64,000 bases of DNA from Phocaeicola_A sp963652075 (lineage in GTDB: Bacteria; Bacteroidota; Bacteroidia; Bacteroidales; Bacteroidaceae): positions 1 to 64,000 of the forward strand of contig CAVJRQ010000065.1 of assembly GCA_963652075.1 (NCBI GenBank), given 5' to 3'. Below the pieces are notes generated by a model. The model worked only from the letters and a program-made list of their open reading frames with translations, did not search any database and had not been told where the DNA came from. Within the stretch, counting starts at the first letter, position 1. Every line of letters begins with the position of its first letter. This document shows, piece by piece, positions 34,631-44,434 of the stretch. The translations under genes and the position numbers were made by a program.

Positions 34631-36001
34631 ATGGCGGCAAAACCAAGCATACCAAAAGGGACTCGCGACTTTTCGCCTTTGGAGATGGCGAAGCGTAACT
34701 ACATATTCAATACCATCCGTGACGTGTTTCATCTGTATGGATTCCAGCAGATAGAGACCCCGTCGATGGAGAACCTTTCCACATTGATGGGAAAGTATGG
34801 GGACGAAGGTGACAAACTCCTCTTTAAGATACAGAATTCCGGAGACTATTTTTCCGGCATCACCGATGAGGAGCTCCTCTCGCGCAATGCCGCCAAGTTG
34901 GCAAGCAAGTTCTGCGAGAAGGGACTGCGTTATGACCTGACCGTACCGTTTGCCCGTTACGTGGTGATGCACCGCGATGAGTTGACGTTCCCATTCAAAC
35001 GTTATCAGATTCAGCCGGTGTGGCGTGCCGACCGTCCGCAGAAGGGACGTTACAGGGAGTTTTATCAATGCGACGCTGATGTGGTCGGCAGTGATTCCTT
35101 GCTCAACGAGGTGGAACTGCTTCAGATGATTGATACGGTGTTTAGCCGTTTCGGGGTACGTGTCAGCATCAAGCTGAACAACCGCAAGATACTGGCGGGC
35201 ATCGCTGAAATCATCAATGAGTCCGACAAGATTGTGGATATTACCGTAGCAATCGACAAGCTCGACAAGATAGGATTGGATAACGTGAATGCCGAACTCC
35301 TCTCGAAGGGTATACCCCAGGAGGCTATTGACAAGTTGCAGCCCATTATCCTGCTGAGCGGTACCAACGAAGAGAAGCTCGCCACGCTGAAACAGACCTT
35401 GGCGACTTCGGAAACGGGACTCAAAGGCGTGGAGGAGAGTGAATTCATCCTGCGCACGGTATCGAACCTGCATCTGAAGAGTGAGTTGGAACTCGACTTG
35501 ACGCTTGCGCGCGGTCTGAACTACTACACCGGGGCTATTCTGGAAGTGAAGGCTCTCGACGTGCAGATAGGCAGCATCAGCGGTGGCGGTCGTTACGACA
35601 ACCTGACCGGTGTGTTTGGCATGTCCGGTGTGTCGGGCGTGGGCATCTCCTTCGGTGCCGATCGTATCTTCGACGTGCTGAATCAGCTTGACCTCTATCC
35701 GAAAGAAGCCGTCAATGGGACTCAGTTGCTCTTTGTCAACTTCGGGCAGAAAGAGTCCGACTATTGTTTGCCCTTGTTGGCTGACGCTCGTGCCGCGGGT
35801 ATACGTGCCGAGATTTACCCGGATTCCGCCAAAATGAAAAAACAGATGAGTTACGCGAACGTACATAACATACCGTTTGTTGCCATTGTCGGCGAAGATG
35901 AGCTCAATGCGGGGATGGTGATGCTGAAAAATATGGTCTCGGGCGAACAGCAACAACTCAAATCCGATGAGCTGGTCACCTACTTGCAGAAGATTTTTTG
36001 A
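34631..36001 (+). CDS. hisS: Histidine--tRNA ligase
   Basis: Class II synthetase of 456 residues that charges tRNA-His. It shows PKGTRDFSPLEMAKRNYIF at the start, motif 2 in FKRYQIQPVWRADRPQKGRY, the His-specific loops ARGLNYYTGAILEV and GGRYDNLTGVFG, and motif 3 in GVGISFGADRIFDVL. The C-terminal anticodon-binding domain is present (about 360-456). The gene is full length and has no unusual features. Confidence 0.98.
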   Translation: MAAKPSIPKGTRDFSPLEMAKRNYIFNTIRDVFHLYGFQQIETPSMENLSTLMGKYGDEGDKLLFKIQNSGDYFSGITDEELLSRNAAKLASKFCEKGLRYDLTVPFARYVVMHRDELTFPFKRYQIQPVWRADRPQKGRYREFYQCDADVVGSDSLLNEVELLQMIDTVFSRFGVRVSIKLNNRKILAGIAEIINESDKIVDITVAIDKLDKIGLDNVNAELLSKGIPQEAIDKLQPIILLSGTNEEKLATLKQTLATSETGLKGVEESEFILRTVSNLHLKSELELDLTLARGLNYYTGAILEVKALDVQIGSISGGGRYDNLTGVFGMSGVSGVGISFGADRIFDVLNQLDLYPKEAVNGTQLLFVNFGQKESDYCLPLLADARAAGIRAEIYPDSAKMKKQMSYANVHNIPFVAIVGEDELNAGMVMLKNMVSGEQQQLKSDELVTYLQKIF

Positions 36002-36172
36002 TGAAAGCGGTTGACGAACCGGTACAGCGCACACACGGAGGTATCAAGCCACCGTCTCACAGGTAACAGGGTGTGCCGAAATTCACGAAAAACGGCTTTT
36101 TGATTAGTTTTGGAATGTGTTTGAACGGATTTTACACGAGTATTTCAAATATGTGAGTTATCTTTGTAACGT

Positions 36173-36362
36173 GAAAAATGAAAAGTTTTGTACTTAGTAA
36201 AGGTTGAACCTTTACACTCGTTGACTCTAAAATGATATATTTCTGTTGTTGAATTAAAATCTCCATTGAGGAGGAACCTTACACAAGAACATAAGTGCAT
36301 GGTGAATTATAAATGGGATGGTCTGGCCCGTCGTTGTGAAACGATGGGCCAGCAACTTTTTT
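36173..36362 (+). ncRNA. Candidate small RNA upstream of the hybrid regulator gene
   Basis: An exact -7 element TATCTTTG (36159-36166) would start a transcript near 36173. The stretch contains a hairpin GTAAAGGT/ACCTTTAC (36197-36215) and ends in a terminator: a 13-bp stem with one G-U pair (36323-36335 and 36340-36352), a GTGA tetraloop and six T (36357-36362). No convincing open frame lies inside. The -33 box is poor. The alternative is that the hairpin ends hisS read-through or acts as an attenuator. The rest of 36002-36172 shows nothing. Confidence 0.35.
36323..36362 (+). terminator. Terminator ahead of the hybrid regulator promoter
   Basis: A 13-bp GC-rich stem with a GNRA-type tetraloop is followed by six T. 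It ends 10 bp before the regulator's -33 box, so it insulates the regulator from upstream transcription. Confidence 0.8.
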
Positions 36363-36372
36363 GTCAATACCT

Positions 36373-36404
36373 TTTTTATAATAGATTCTTTTTCCCTACC
36401 TTTG
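36373..36404 (+). promoter_or_regulatory. Promoter for the hybrid regulator gene
   Basis: TACCTTTG (36397-36404) is a perfect -7 match with TTTT (36373-36376) 20 bp before. It excludes the in-frame ATG at 36266 as the start. Confidence 0.6.
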
Positions 36405-36427
36405 TCTGTGTTATGCGCTATTATAAT

Positions 36428-39400
36428 ATGTATAAGTCTCTATTGTGCGCTGTAGCTTTGTGGTTATGCGCCTTCGTTGATGTCTTGGCTCAATATTCAG
36501 TTACGTCCTATTCCGTGAGCGACGGATTGTCGCAGAATAGTGCCGACCAGGTGTTCCAGGACAGCAAAGGAAGATTGTGGTTCGCTACGTGGGATGGGCT
36601 CAATCTGTTCGACGGTTACGCTTTCCATAATTATAAAGGTAACCGCAAGAAGGGCGTTGTGCTCTCGAACAACCGTGTGACAAAGGTGACTGAGGACGCG
36701 TACGGCTACTTGTGGACCGTATGTAACAATGGCGAAGCGCAACGCTTTGACCCCTCCACCGGCTCTTTCGAGTTAGTGGAAGAGTCGCGCAACCTGCCTG
36801 TGTATCGCATAGAGGTCTTGTCCAACGGCTATGTGTGGCTTTTGGCAGACAGGCAGAATGGAGCCATACGACTGGTTATCGACTCGTTGACACAGGCCTT
36901 CAAAGCCGACTTGAACCTGTCGGGAAGCCGGTCTGAAGATTATGGACGCATCGAACAAGTCTACGAGGACAGCAACGGAAACCAATGGTTGCCCTCGTTG
37001 GACAACGGACTCTTTTATGTGAAAGCCGGTACGGCTGAGATTAACGACAACTATTCATACACCCGTAGCGGCGTGTGCAAAAGCGTCTTCTCTCTGTGCG
37101 AAACCTCCGACCATATCTTCTTTGGTGCCGAGGCCGGAAGGGTGTGGAAGTATGACAAGCGGAAAAAACAGATGTCACTGCTGAAACTCGAAGCCCAATC
37201 GTCGGTTATATGCATCCTCCAATTGCCGGGCAACAGACTGATGTTCGCCACGAAGGAGGACGGACTCTTTGTTTCCTCTACGGACCAACAACAATTCAAA
37301 ACCTACAATACGCGCACGGCATCGTGGATAATCAGCGACCGTATACAATGGATGGAGCAGGAAAAGACGGGCGCTGTGTGGATACAAACCACCGGTACGG
37401 CGGACTTGCTGCGTTATGACCCGTTGACGGACAAGGCTACACGTTTCGTTGCCAGAGACCCGTCGGTAAGGAGCGGCAATAGGGACAGGCTGAATGTGAT
37501 AGATACCGGCCAGGAGACCGTGTGGCTCTATCCGTTCAATGGCGTAGCTCACTATGACAAGCGGACAAACCAACTGGAAACCTTGAACCTCAATCATCCC
37601 CAACTGTGGAACGCCAAGAAGGTCCACTTCTCCATCTTTCTCGACAACCAAGGGGCATTGTGGGTCTCCACCATGCGTTGGCTCGGAAAGGTCGTGTTGC
37701 CCAAGAGCGATTTTCATACCTGGATATTGGCATCCGCCGGGAAGAATCCCGAAGTGGACCAAGCCTTACGCTCGATTCTCCTTGCCGACAGTCTCCTGTG
37801 GGTGGGCACACGCGGCGGCGCGCTCCAGGTGTATGACCGGGACTACAAGTTGCAGGCGACCTATCCTATAGGTACTCCTTATTGCATGATGAAAGACCGC
37901 AAGGGACGCTTTTGGGTAGGTACCAAAGGAAGAGGTGTCTTTGTGGGTAAGCGTGTTGGCGGACCGACACAGTACCAGTTTACCCAATATAAATATAGTC
38001 GCGACGACCTCTATAGCCTTAGCGTGAATGACGTATATGGCATCGTTGAGGACGAGGAGGGTCATGTGTGGGTGGCTACCATGGGCGGTGGACTGAATAT
38101 GGTGGATGAGCGGGACGGAACGATCCGTTTCATCAATTACCGCAACGAATGGGTGGATTACCCCATGAAAAGCTGCTCGAAGGTGCGTGTCCTCTCATCG
38201 GACAATAAAGGCAACCTGTGGGTGGGTACGGACGAAGGTCTGCTCACCTTCTCGTGTAAATTCCGCTCTGTGGCGGATATCCATCCCACCCTCATACAGC
38301 AAGACCCGGAGGATAGCCATAGCCTGCCCAGCAACAACATTTACTCCATCTACTTTACCCGTAGCGGTGAAGGCTATTTGGGAACTTACGGGAGTGGGCT
38401 TGTACGGATAGGGGAGGCGGATGACGGCAAGTACCGGTTCCGTAACTACACGATGCGTGACGGAATGGAGTCGGACATCGTCTACGCCATCCATGAAGAC
38501 CGGCAGGGTGACTTATGGATGGTCGGTGAGACAGGCATCACGCAGTATCGCATAAAAGAGAACCTGTTCGACAGTTTCGATTCCTACGCTATCGGTTTCC
38601 CGGTGATGTTCAGCGAAGGAGAGTTTGTCCAGTTCCCGTCCGGTTGGTTGGCGATGCCTACCTACGCTGGGCTGTTTACGTTCGACCCCGACAAGGTGAA
38701 GAAGCGCGACTATGTGCCGCCCATCGTTATTGCGGGCTTTCATTTGGATGAAGACTCGTTGAGCGTGTCCGAAGACGGAATCCCGACGGAACCCGACTAC
38801 ATAGACAACCTGAAGTTGAAGCCCGACCAGCGGACATTCACTGTCAGCTATGCCGCCGTGGAGACATGCAACCCGTTGGGGGTCAACTACGCCTATATGC
38901 TCGAAGGTTTCGATGACGACTGGCACTATGTGGGTCGCCAACGTACCGCCTCATACATCAATCTGCCCAAGGGGACGTACCGCTTCAAAGTCCGTTCCAC
39001 CAATGGCGAAGGCGTGTGGGTAGACAATACACGCACCGTAAGCCTGGAACTGCTGCCCTCTTTTTGGGAGACTTCGTGGGTCATTGTCCTCTATATCCTT
39101 GGAGCACTGCTGCTGTTTGGCTTGGCGATATACCTCTATGCGAAGTTCTATAACCTGCGTAGCAGGGTCCATTTCGAGAAAGAGCTGGCCGAGGCCAAAC
39201 TGAAGGTCTTTACCGATGTGTCGCATGAACTGCGCACCCCGTTGACCTTGATTACCGCCCCCGTGGAGAACCTTTTGCAGCAGAGCGACCTGTCGGATAT
39301 GGTACGTGGCCAGTTGGAACTTGTCCACCGCAACGTCGACCGCATGCTCCGGTTGGTGAATCAGATACTGGACTTCCGCAAGTTGCAGTGCGACAAGATG

Positions 39401-40786
39401 CGGATGCGTGTGGAACACATCGAGATGGTTTCCTTTGTCTCGAAAATAAAGCAAGACTTCGACGAGGTCGCCAACGAACACCATATCTATTACGTCTTTT
39501 CCCATACGTCGGACTCACTCTATCTGTGGGCGGATGCCGATAAGTTGGAGAAGATACTGTTCAACTTGCTCTCCAATGCCTTCAAGTACACTCCCGACGG
39601 CAAGATGATTGAAATCTCCCTGCGCGATGATTCCGACTATGTCTATCTGAGTGTGCGCGACGAGGGAATCGGCGTTTCCGAAGACCGCATGAAACACCTG
39701 TTCCAGTACTTTGCCAACTGGGGAGACAAGTCCATAACGGGACAGCCGTCAACGGGCATTGGCCTGTCCGTGGTGAAACAGTTGGCTGAACTGCACAGGG
39801 CGGAGGTCTCCGTCACCAGCAAAGAGGGTAGAGGCAGTTGCTTTGAAGTGAAGTTCCGTCAGGGCAAGGAACATTACGACGACAGTGTGGAGTGGATTAT
39901 GAACGACGAAACGGAACGGAAACCGGTGCAGCGCACCCGGGACGATGAACTCGTCAAGACGGAGAAAGGCCGCGCTTCCATCTTGATTATCGAAGACAAC
40001 GAAGAGATGCGCACCTTCTTGTGCGGAATCTTCAACCCGTTATACGAAGTGTATGAAGCGGAAGATGGCGAGGTGGGCGTGAAGAAGGCTAAAGAGGTCT
40101 ATCCGTCGTTGATTATCTGCGACATGATGATGCCGCGCAAGGATGGACTCGCTGTGGTATCCGAACTTCGGAGTGACATCAACACCAGCCACATCCCTAT
40201 CATCGTGCTGACGGCGAAGACCAACTTCGACAGCCGCTTGCAATCCGTGAGCGAGGGTGCGGATGACTACATCACCAAACCCTTCAGCTCCGTTTATCTG
40301 AAGGCACGGGTTTGCAACCTGTTGGCGCAGCGTGAGAGGATGAAAGCCTTCTATTGCCAACACATCATGGCAGTGGAATCCGGGGCGGGTGGCCAAGAAG
40401 AAGCGCCAAGGAAATATGTTTCGGAGAACGACCGCAAGTTCATGGACGGATTGACGGCTACCATGGAGAAGCACATGAACGATTTCGAGTTCAATGTGGA
40501 CGATTTGGCATCAGAGATGCTGATGAGCCGGTCTACTTTCTTCCGCAAGCTGAATAGCTTGATTGGCATGTCGCCCGTGGAGTTTATCCTGCAGACCCGA
40601 ATGAAACGGGCGGCTCAACTGATAGCGGAAAACCGGTATAGCATCTCCGAAATCAGTCTGATGGTGGGCATCAGCAACGCACAGTACTTCAGCCGTTGCT
40701 TCAAGAAAGTCTACCAGATGACCCCAACCGAGTATCGCGAGAAGTCTGTCGCTCAACAGGCTTCCAACCATAAGCCCTCGGAATAG
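36428..40786 (+). CDS. Hybrid two-component system regulator of the pectin locus
   Basis: One polypeptide of 1452 residues joins sensor and regulator. In order: signal peptide, periplasmic two-lobed beta-propeller repeats (QDSKGRLWFATWDGLNLFDG-type, about 25-780), Y_Y_Y domain (about 800-870), one membrane helix (about 884-908), HisKA with the phospho-His in VSHELRTPLTLI (near 930), HATPase (NAFKYTPDG, GIGLSVVKQLAE), receiver with the phospho-Asp in IICDMMMPRKDG (near 1231) and an AraC-type DNA-binding domain (about 1335-1440). Such proteins bind a glycan breakdown product in the periplasm and switch on the adjacent locus. The ligand here is probably a pectin oligosaccharide, by context. ATG 36413 is an alternative start. 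Confidence 0.95.
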   Translation: MYKSLLCAVALWLCAFVDVLAQYSVTSYSVSDGLSQNSADQVFQDSKGRLWFATWDGLNLFDGYAFHNYKGNRKKGVVLSNNRVTKVTEDAYGYLWTVCNNGEAQRFDPSTGSFELVEESRNLPVYRIEVLSNGYVWLLADRQNGAIRLVIDSLTQAFKADLNLSGSRSEDYGRIEQVYEDSNGNQWLPSLDNGLFYVKAGTAEINDNYSYTRSGVCKSVFSLCETSDHIFFGAEAGRVWKYDKRKKQMSLLKLEAQSSVICILQLPGNRLMFATKEDGLFVSSTDQQQFKTYNTRTASWIISDRIQWMEQEKTGAVWIQTTGTADLLRYDPLTDKATRFVARDPSVRSGNRDRLNVIDTGQETVWLYPFNGVAHYDKRTNQLETLNLNHPQLWNAKKVHFSIFLDNQGALWVSTMRWLGKVVLPKSDFHTWILASAGKNPEVDQALRSILLADSLLWVGTRGGALQVYDRDYKLQATYPIGTPYCMMKDRKGRFWVGTKGRGVFVGKRVGGPTQYQFTQYKYSRDDLYSLSVNDVYGIVEDEEGHVWVATMGGGLNMVDERDGTIRFINYRNEWVDYPMKSCSKVRVLSSDNKGNLWVGTDEGLLTFSCKFRSVADIHPTLIQQDPEDSHSLPSNNIYSIYFTRSGEGYLGTYGSGLVRIGEADDGKYRFRNYTMRDGMESDIVYAIHEDRQGDLWMVGETGITQYRIKENLFDSFDSYAIGFPVMFSEGEFVQFPSGWLAMPTYAGLFTFDPDKVKKRDYVPPIVIAGFHLDEDSLSVSEDGIPTEPDYIDNLKLKPDQRTFTVSYAAVETCNPLGVNYAYMLEGFDDDWHYVGRQRTASYINLPKGTYRFKVRSTNGEGVWVDNTRTVSLELLPSFWETSWVIVLYILGALLLFGLAIYLYAKFYNLRSRVHFEKELAEAKLKVFTDVSHELRTPLTLITAPVENLLQQSDLSDMVRGQLELVHRNVDRMLRLVNQILDFRKLQCDKMRMRVEHIEMVSFVSKIKQDFDEVANEHHIYYVFSHTSDSLYLWADADKLEKILFNLLSNAFKYTPDGKMIEISLRDDSDYVYLSVRDEGIGVSEDRMKHLFQYFANWGDKSITGQPSTGIGLSVVKQLAELHRAEVSVTSKEGRGSCFEVKFRQGKEHYDDSVEWIMNDETERKPVQRTRDDELVKTEKGRASILIIEDNEEMRTFLCGIFNPLYEVYEAEDGEVGVKKAKEVYPSLIICDMMMPRKDGLAVVSELRSDINTSHIPIIVLTAKTNFDSRLQSVSEGADDYITKPFSSVYLKARVCNLLAQRERMKAFYCQHIMAVESGAGGQEEAPRKYVSENDRKFMDGLTATMEKHMNDFEFNVDDLASEMLMSRSTFFRKLNSLIGMSPVEFILQTRMKRAAQLIAENRYSISEISLMVGISNAQYFSRCFKKVYQMTPTEYREKSVAQQASNHKPSE

Positions 40787-40808
40787 AGCGTACGAAAAAG
40801 AACGAATA

Positions 40809-40857
40809 ACTAATAACTAATCAAACATAACTAATTACTAATAACTAATCAAACATA
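40809..40857 (+). repeat. Direct repeat, two copies 28 bp apart
   Basis: ACTAATAACTAATCAAACATA minus its last base, and the base itself, occur at 40809-40829 and again at 40837-40857 in an AT-rich spacer. It lies between the regulator stop and the next ATG. Confidence 0.7.
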
Positions 40858-40865
40858 GCTAATAC

Positions 40866-43800
40866 ATGAAACAAATTATTTCAATCGGTGTCTTGACGTG
40901 CGCCCTGTCCGCCTTTGGAACCGCACAGGCTCAAGACCTCAGTATCCAGACGGTGGAGATACCGTCGGGGAGTTTCTACATGGGAACGTGGGGATTAGGA
41001 GAGAACTACGATGAAGCTCCACAGCATAAAGTTTACATCTCCAAGCCCTTCCGGATGGGAGTGACGGAGGTGACCAACGCCCAATATGAGCAGTTCTGTC
41101 CCGAGCACAAAGCCTTGCGGGGCAAGAACGGATTCTCCAAAGAGGATGACGAGGCGGTGATATTCGTGAGCTACAACGATGCCATGGCCTATTGCAAATG
41201 GCTCTCCCAAAAGGAGGGGAAGACCTACCGTCTGCCTACCGAGGCGGAATGGGAATACGCCTGCAAGGCCGGTCGCTACTGGAACTTCTTTATGAACGAC
41301 AAACTGCCGGCCGAGTATCAGAAAAACCAAGAGATAGTCTCCGAGCCTAAGCCTGTGTCGTTGAAGGTGGGGCAGACTCCCGCCAACGATTGGGGGCTCT
41401 ACGACATGTGCGGCAACGTAGAGGAGTGGTGTCTCGACTGGTACGGACCCTATTCGTCAGCCGAGCAGACCGACCCCATGGGCTATGCCGACGGCATCGC
41501 AAGGGTAACCCGTGGCGGCAGTCACAACACTCCCGCGGAATACCTGCGTTCGGCCAACCGTATGGCGATGCTCCCCGACGACAAACATTGCATGACCGGA
41601 TTCCGTGTGGTGGAGGCCGACTATCCTGCCACGCAACCCCTTGCCTGCAAGACGGACAACTACGCCGTGGACCAAACCCGTTGGGATTGGAACGCGCACA
41701 AGAGCGACAAGGCCTTCTTCACGGCACCGCAAGTCTATGTGCTCGAACCCGAAGCGGGAAGCGGCGTACCTTTCTATCCCCACAATCACCAGCCGGCCAT
41801 CACGTGGTGTGATAACGGCGACTTGTTGGCCATTTGGTTCTCCACCAAAGAGGAGAAGGGACGTGAGATGGTTGTCCTCTCTTCCCGTTTGCGTGCCGGA
41901 TCCACCGAATGGGAAAAGCCCCGTCTGTTCTATCACGTTGCCGACCGCAACTTGACCGGTTCCTCCTTGCTGAACGATGGCAAGGGAACACTCTATCACA
42001 TCAATGGCGTGGAGGCTGCCGGACGTTGGCGCAACCTGATGATGACCCTCCGTACCAGTACGGATAACGGACAGACCTGGAGCAAACCCCGCATCATCGA
42101 ACCCGAGCATACCGTGCGTCATCAGGTCATAGCCGGGGCCTTTGTCTCCCGCGAAGGCTGGCTGGTACAGGCTTGCGATGCCGGTCCCGGCGGAGCAGAC
42201 GGCACCTCGCTGCATGTCAGCAAGGATAACGGACTGACGTGGAACGACCAATGGGACGGCTCACCCAAACCGGAATTCAAAGAGGGGGGTAGCGGAACTA
42301 CCATCGCGGGCATTCACGCCGGAGTGGTGCAACTGAAAGACGGACGGCTGATGGCTTTGGGACGCAACAACAGCATACCCGACGCAAACGGTCGCCTCCG
42401 TATGCCCATGAGCATCTCCGATGACATGGGCAAGACGTGGCGTTACTCCGCTTCGGAGTTCCCTCCCATCGACGGTGGGCAGCGCGCCGTATTGTTGCGT
42501 TTGAACGAAGGGCCGATTCTTTTTGTCTCCTTCACCGACCATCCGTATCGCACCGCCAAGGAGGATCGGGGCATGACCTTCACCGACCCCTATGGCAACA
42601 CCTTCAAAGGGTATGGAATGTTTGCCGCCCTGTCGTATGACGAAGGAAAGACCTGGCCAGTCAAAAGATTGTTGACGGACGGGGTCTATCGTTTCCTCAA
42701 CGGAGGAGCGTGGACACAGTTCTTCGAGATGGATGCCCACCGGGCTGAGCCTCGCGGCTATCTGGCTGCTACGCAGACTCCCGACAACGTGATTCATCTC
42801 ATCAGTAGCCGTTTCCACTACACCTTTAATCTGGCATGGATGGAAGAGGCCACGCAACCGGCTATCTCCATAGAGCCCTTCCTTGATGGCATCCATCACT
42901 GGAATCTGGAACACAAGGACCGCAACTATTACCGTTACCCAACTTGCGACATCCGTCACATTGCCGACAACTTCCTGGCCTATCAGAACGAAGACGGTGG
43001 GTGGCCGAAGAATATCGACTGGCTGGCCGCCTTGCCCGCTGACTCCGTGAAGGAAGCCCTGAAGGAACGCTATCGCATGAGTACTCTCGACAACCGTAAC
43101 TCCTTCACGCAGATAGAATACTTGGGCGATGCCTACAACCTGACGCATGACAAACGCTATCGGGAGTCGGCACTGAAGGGTCTCGAGTATCTGCTTGACA
43201 CGCAGAAAGAGAATGGTGGCTGGCGCGGTTGGGACGTGGATGCCATCACCTTCAACGACGAAGTGACGACGGGCAGTCTGGAACTCTTTCAGAAGATTGT
43301 GCAGGGCGACAAGAGTTTCTCTTGGTTGACCTCATCCATGAAGAAGCGCATAAAGGCAGGTTACGAGCGCGGCATCCGCATGATTCTCGACTGTCAGGTG
43401 GTGCAAAATGGCGTGAAGACCGCTTGGGCGCAGCAGCATGACAACGAGACGCTCGTGCCCGTGAAGGCGCGTACCTACGAGCTGCCCGGCATCACCGCCA
43501 ACGAGAGTTGCGACGTGTTGCGGCTTCTGATGAATATCCGCCAACCCTCTGAGGAGGTGAAGCAGGCTGTGAAGGCCGGCATCGCCTGGCTGCATAAGGT
43601 AGCGATTAAAGGCTTGCGGGTGGACGAAGTCTCCATCCCCGAAGAGAAGATTATCAACCACGAATATCCGTTCGATAGGGTGGAGGTGCACGATGCCAAC
43701 GCCCGTCCCATCTGGGCGCGTTTCTATGAGGTGGCGGACAACACTCCCTTCATGTGTACCCGTGCTGGACAGAAAGTGTGGAAGTTGGCCGACGTGAACG

Positions 43801-43892
43801 ACGAACGTCGCACGGGATACGACTGGTACGGCTATTGGCCCGAGGCCGTCTTCTCGCTCTATGAACAGTGGCTGGAGCGTATCGGCGAGTAA
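40866..43892 (+). CDS. Three-domain secreted protein: SUMF1-like, Asp-box propeller, PL10 pectate lyase
   Basis: After a signal peptide (to TAQAQ) come three modules. Residues about 25-255 form a SUMF1/FGE-type domain (EVTNAQYEQFC, YRLPTEAEWEYACKAG, DMCGNVEEWCLDWYG, RGGSH), which lacks the paired catalytic cysteines of true formylglycine enzymes. Residues about 290-680 carry four Asp-box motifs (STDNGQTW, SKDNGLTW, SDDMGKTW, SYDEGKTW), as in six-bladed sialidase-type propellers. Residues about 690-1008 are a PL10 pectate lyase (AYQNEDGGWPKNIDW, STLDNRNSFTQIEYL, KARTYELPGITA, NARPIWARFYEV). The lyase cuts polygalacturonate. The roles of the first two domains are unknown; the propeller may be a second enzyme or a binding module. 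Confidence 0.88.
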   Translation: MKQIISIGVLTCALSAFGTAQAQDLSIQTVEIPSGSFYMGTWGLGENYDEAPQHKVYISKPFRMGVTEVTNAQYEQFCPEHKALRGKNGFSKEDDEAVIFVSYNDAMAYCKWLSQKEGKTYRLPTEAEWEYACKAGRYWNFFMNDKLPAEYQKNQEIVSEPKPVSLKVGQTPANDWGLYDMCGNVEEWCLDWYGPYSSAEQTDPMGYADGIARVTRGGSHNTPAEYLRSANRMAMLPDDKHCMTGFRVVEADYPATQPLACKTDNYAVDQTRWDWNAHKSDKAFFTAPQVYVLEPEAGSGVPFYPHNHQPAITWCDNGDLLAIWFSTKEEKGREMVVLSSRLRAGSTEWEKPRLFYHVADRNLTGSSLLNDGKGTLYHINGVEAAGRWRNLMMTLRTSTDNGQTWSKPRIIEPEHTVRHQVIAGAFVSREGWLVQACDAGPGGADGTSLHVSKDNGLTWNDQWDGSPKPEFKEGGSGTTIAGIHAGVVQLKDGRLMALGRNNSIPDANGRLRMPMSISDDMGKTWRYSASEFPPIDGGQRAVLLRLNEGPILFVSFTDHPYRTAKEDRGMTFTDPYGNTFKGYGMFAALSYDEGKTWPVKRLLTDGVYRFLNGGAWTQFFEMDAHRAEPRGYLAATQTPDNVIHLISSRFHYTFNLAWMEEATQPAISIEPFLDGIHHWNLEHKDRNYYRYPTCDIRHIADNFLAYQNEDGGWPKNIDWLAALPADSVKEALKERYRMSTLDNRNSFTQIEYLGDAYNLTHDKRYRESALKGLEYLLDTQKENGGWRGWDVDAITFNDEVTTGSLELFQKIVQGDKSFSWLTSSMKKRIKAGYERGIRMILDCQVVQNGVKTAWAQQHDNETLVPVKARTYELPGITANESCDVLRLLMNIRQPSEEVKQAVKAGIAWLHKVAIKGLRVDEVSIPEEKIINHEYPFDRVEVHDANARPIWARFYEVADNTPFMCTRAGQKVWKLADVNDERRTGYDWYGYWPEAVFSLYEQWLERIGE

Positions 43893-43931
43893 CCTTGACG
43901 GACTTACTCCTCGAAGAGACCGAAAACGGAA

Positions 43932-43967
43932 CGTGCGGATTAGCAGGGTAGACCACTAATCCGCACG
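43932..43967. terminator. Hairpin terminator between PL10 fusion gene and kdgF
   Basis: A 12-bp perfect stem (CGTGCGGATTAG, 43932-43943, with 43956-43967) lies between two convergent genes. The T tract is short, so efficiency is uncertain. Confidence 0.6.
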
Positions 43968-44032
43968 CTTTCGTTGAGCCGAACGTACACCTTATTATAT
44001 ATAGGTATAAGAAGACTGTTTCGGCTCGGCGA

Positions 44033-44380
44033 TTATTTGTGCAGGAAATCGGCACGCATCGGGCTGAAGCAGTCGATGAGTACACCGGCCTCGAGGCAGG
44101 TGCAGCCGTGCAACACGTCCGGTTCCATGTAGATGCCGTCGCCGGCTTCCACAATCTTTGTCTCGCCGTTCACCGTGAACTCGAATTTACCGCTGGCTAC
44201 GAACGTAGTCTGCGTGTGGTAGTGCGTATGAGCGGAACCAATGGCACCTTTCTGGAATTTCACTTTCACCAGCATCACCTGTCCGTCGTATCCCATAATC
44301 TGACGAACGACACCTTCACCTGCGGGTTCCCATGCTTTTTCTTTCTCAAAGAGGAATGTTTTACTTCTAGTCTTTTCCAT
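44033..44380 (-). CDS. kdgF: Cupin protein KdgF, unsaturated uronate linearisation
   Basis: A single-domain cupin of 115 residues. Family features are VKVKFQKGAIGSAHTHYHTQ, with metal-binding histidines, GKFEFTVNGETK, and LHGCTCLEAGVLIDCFSPMR at the end. KdgF turns 4,5-unsaturated galacturonate released by pectate lyases into the linear keto form for further breakdown. No signal peptide is seen, so it acts in the cytoplasm. It is transcribed divergently from the second PL10 gene, in line with such a role. Confidence 0.9.
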   Translation of the reverse strand: MEKTRSKTFLFEKEKAWEPAGEGVVRQIMGYDGQVMLVKVKFQKGAIGSAHTHYHTQTTFVASGKFEFTVNGETKIVEAGDGIYMEPDVLHGCTCLEAGVLIDCFSPMRADFLHK

Positions 44381-44434
44381 TTTCTGATTAGTTTATTAAA
44401 GTTGGTTAGTCATGTCCAATGACTATTACGTCCA

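Noticed and set aside
34574..36034. A long minus-strand open frame opposite hisS
   Set aside because: hisS is complete and conserved in this interval. The opposite frame shows no domain.
36266..36427. A longer start for the hybrid regulator at ATG 36266
   Set aside because: A terminator hairpin and the gene's promoter lie between this ATG and the signal peptide, so these codons are not in the mRNA.
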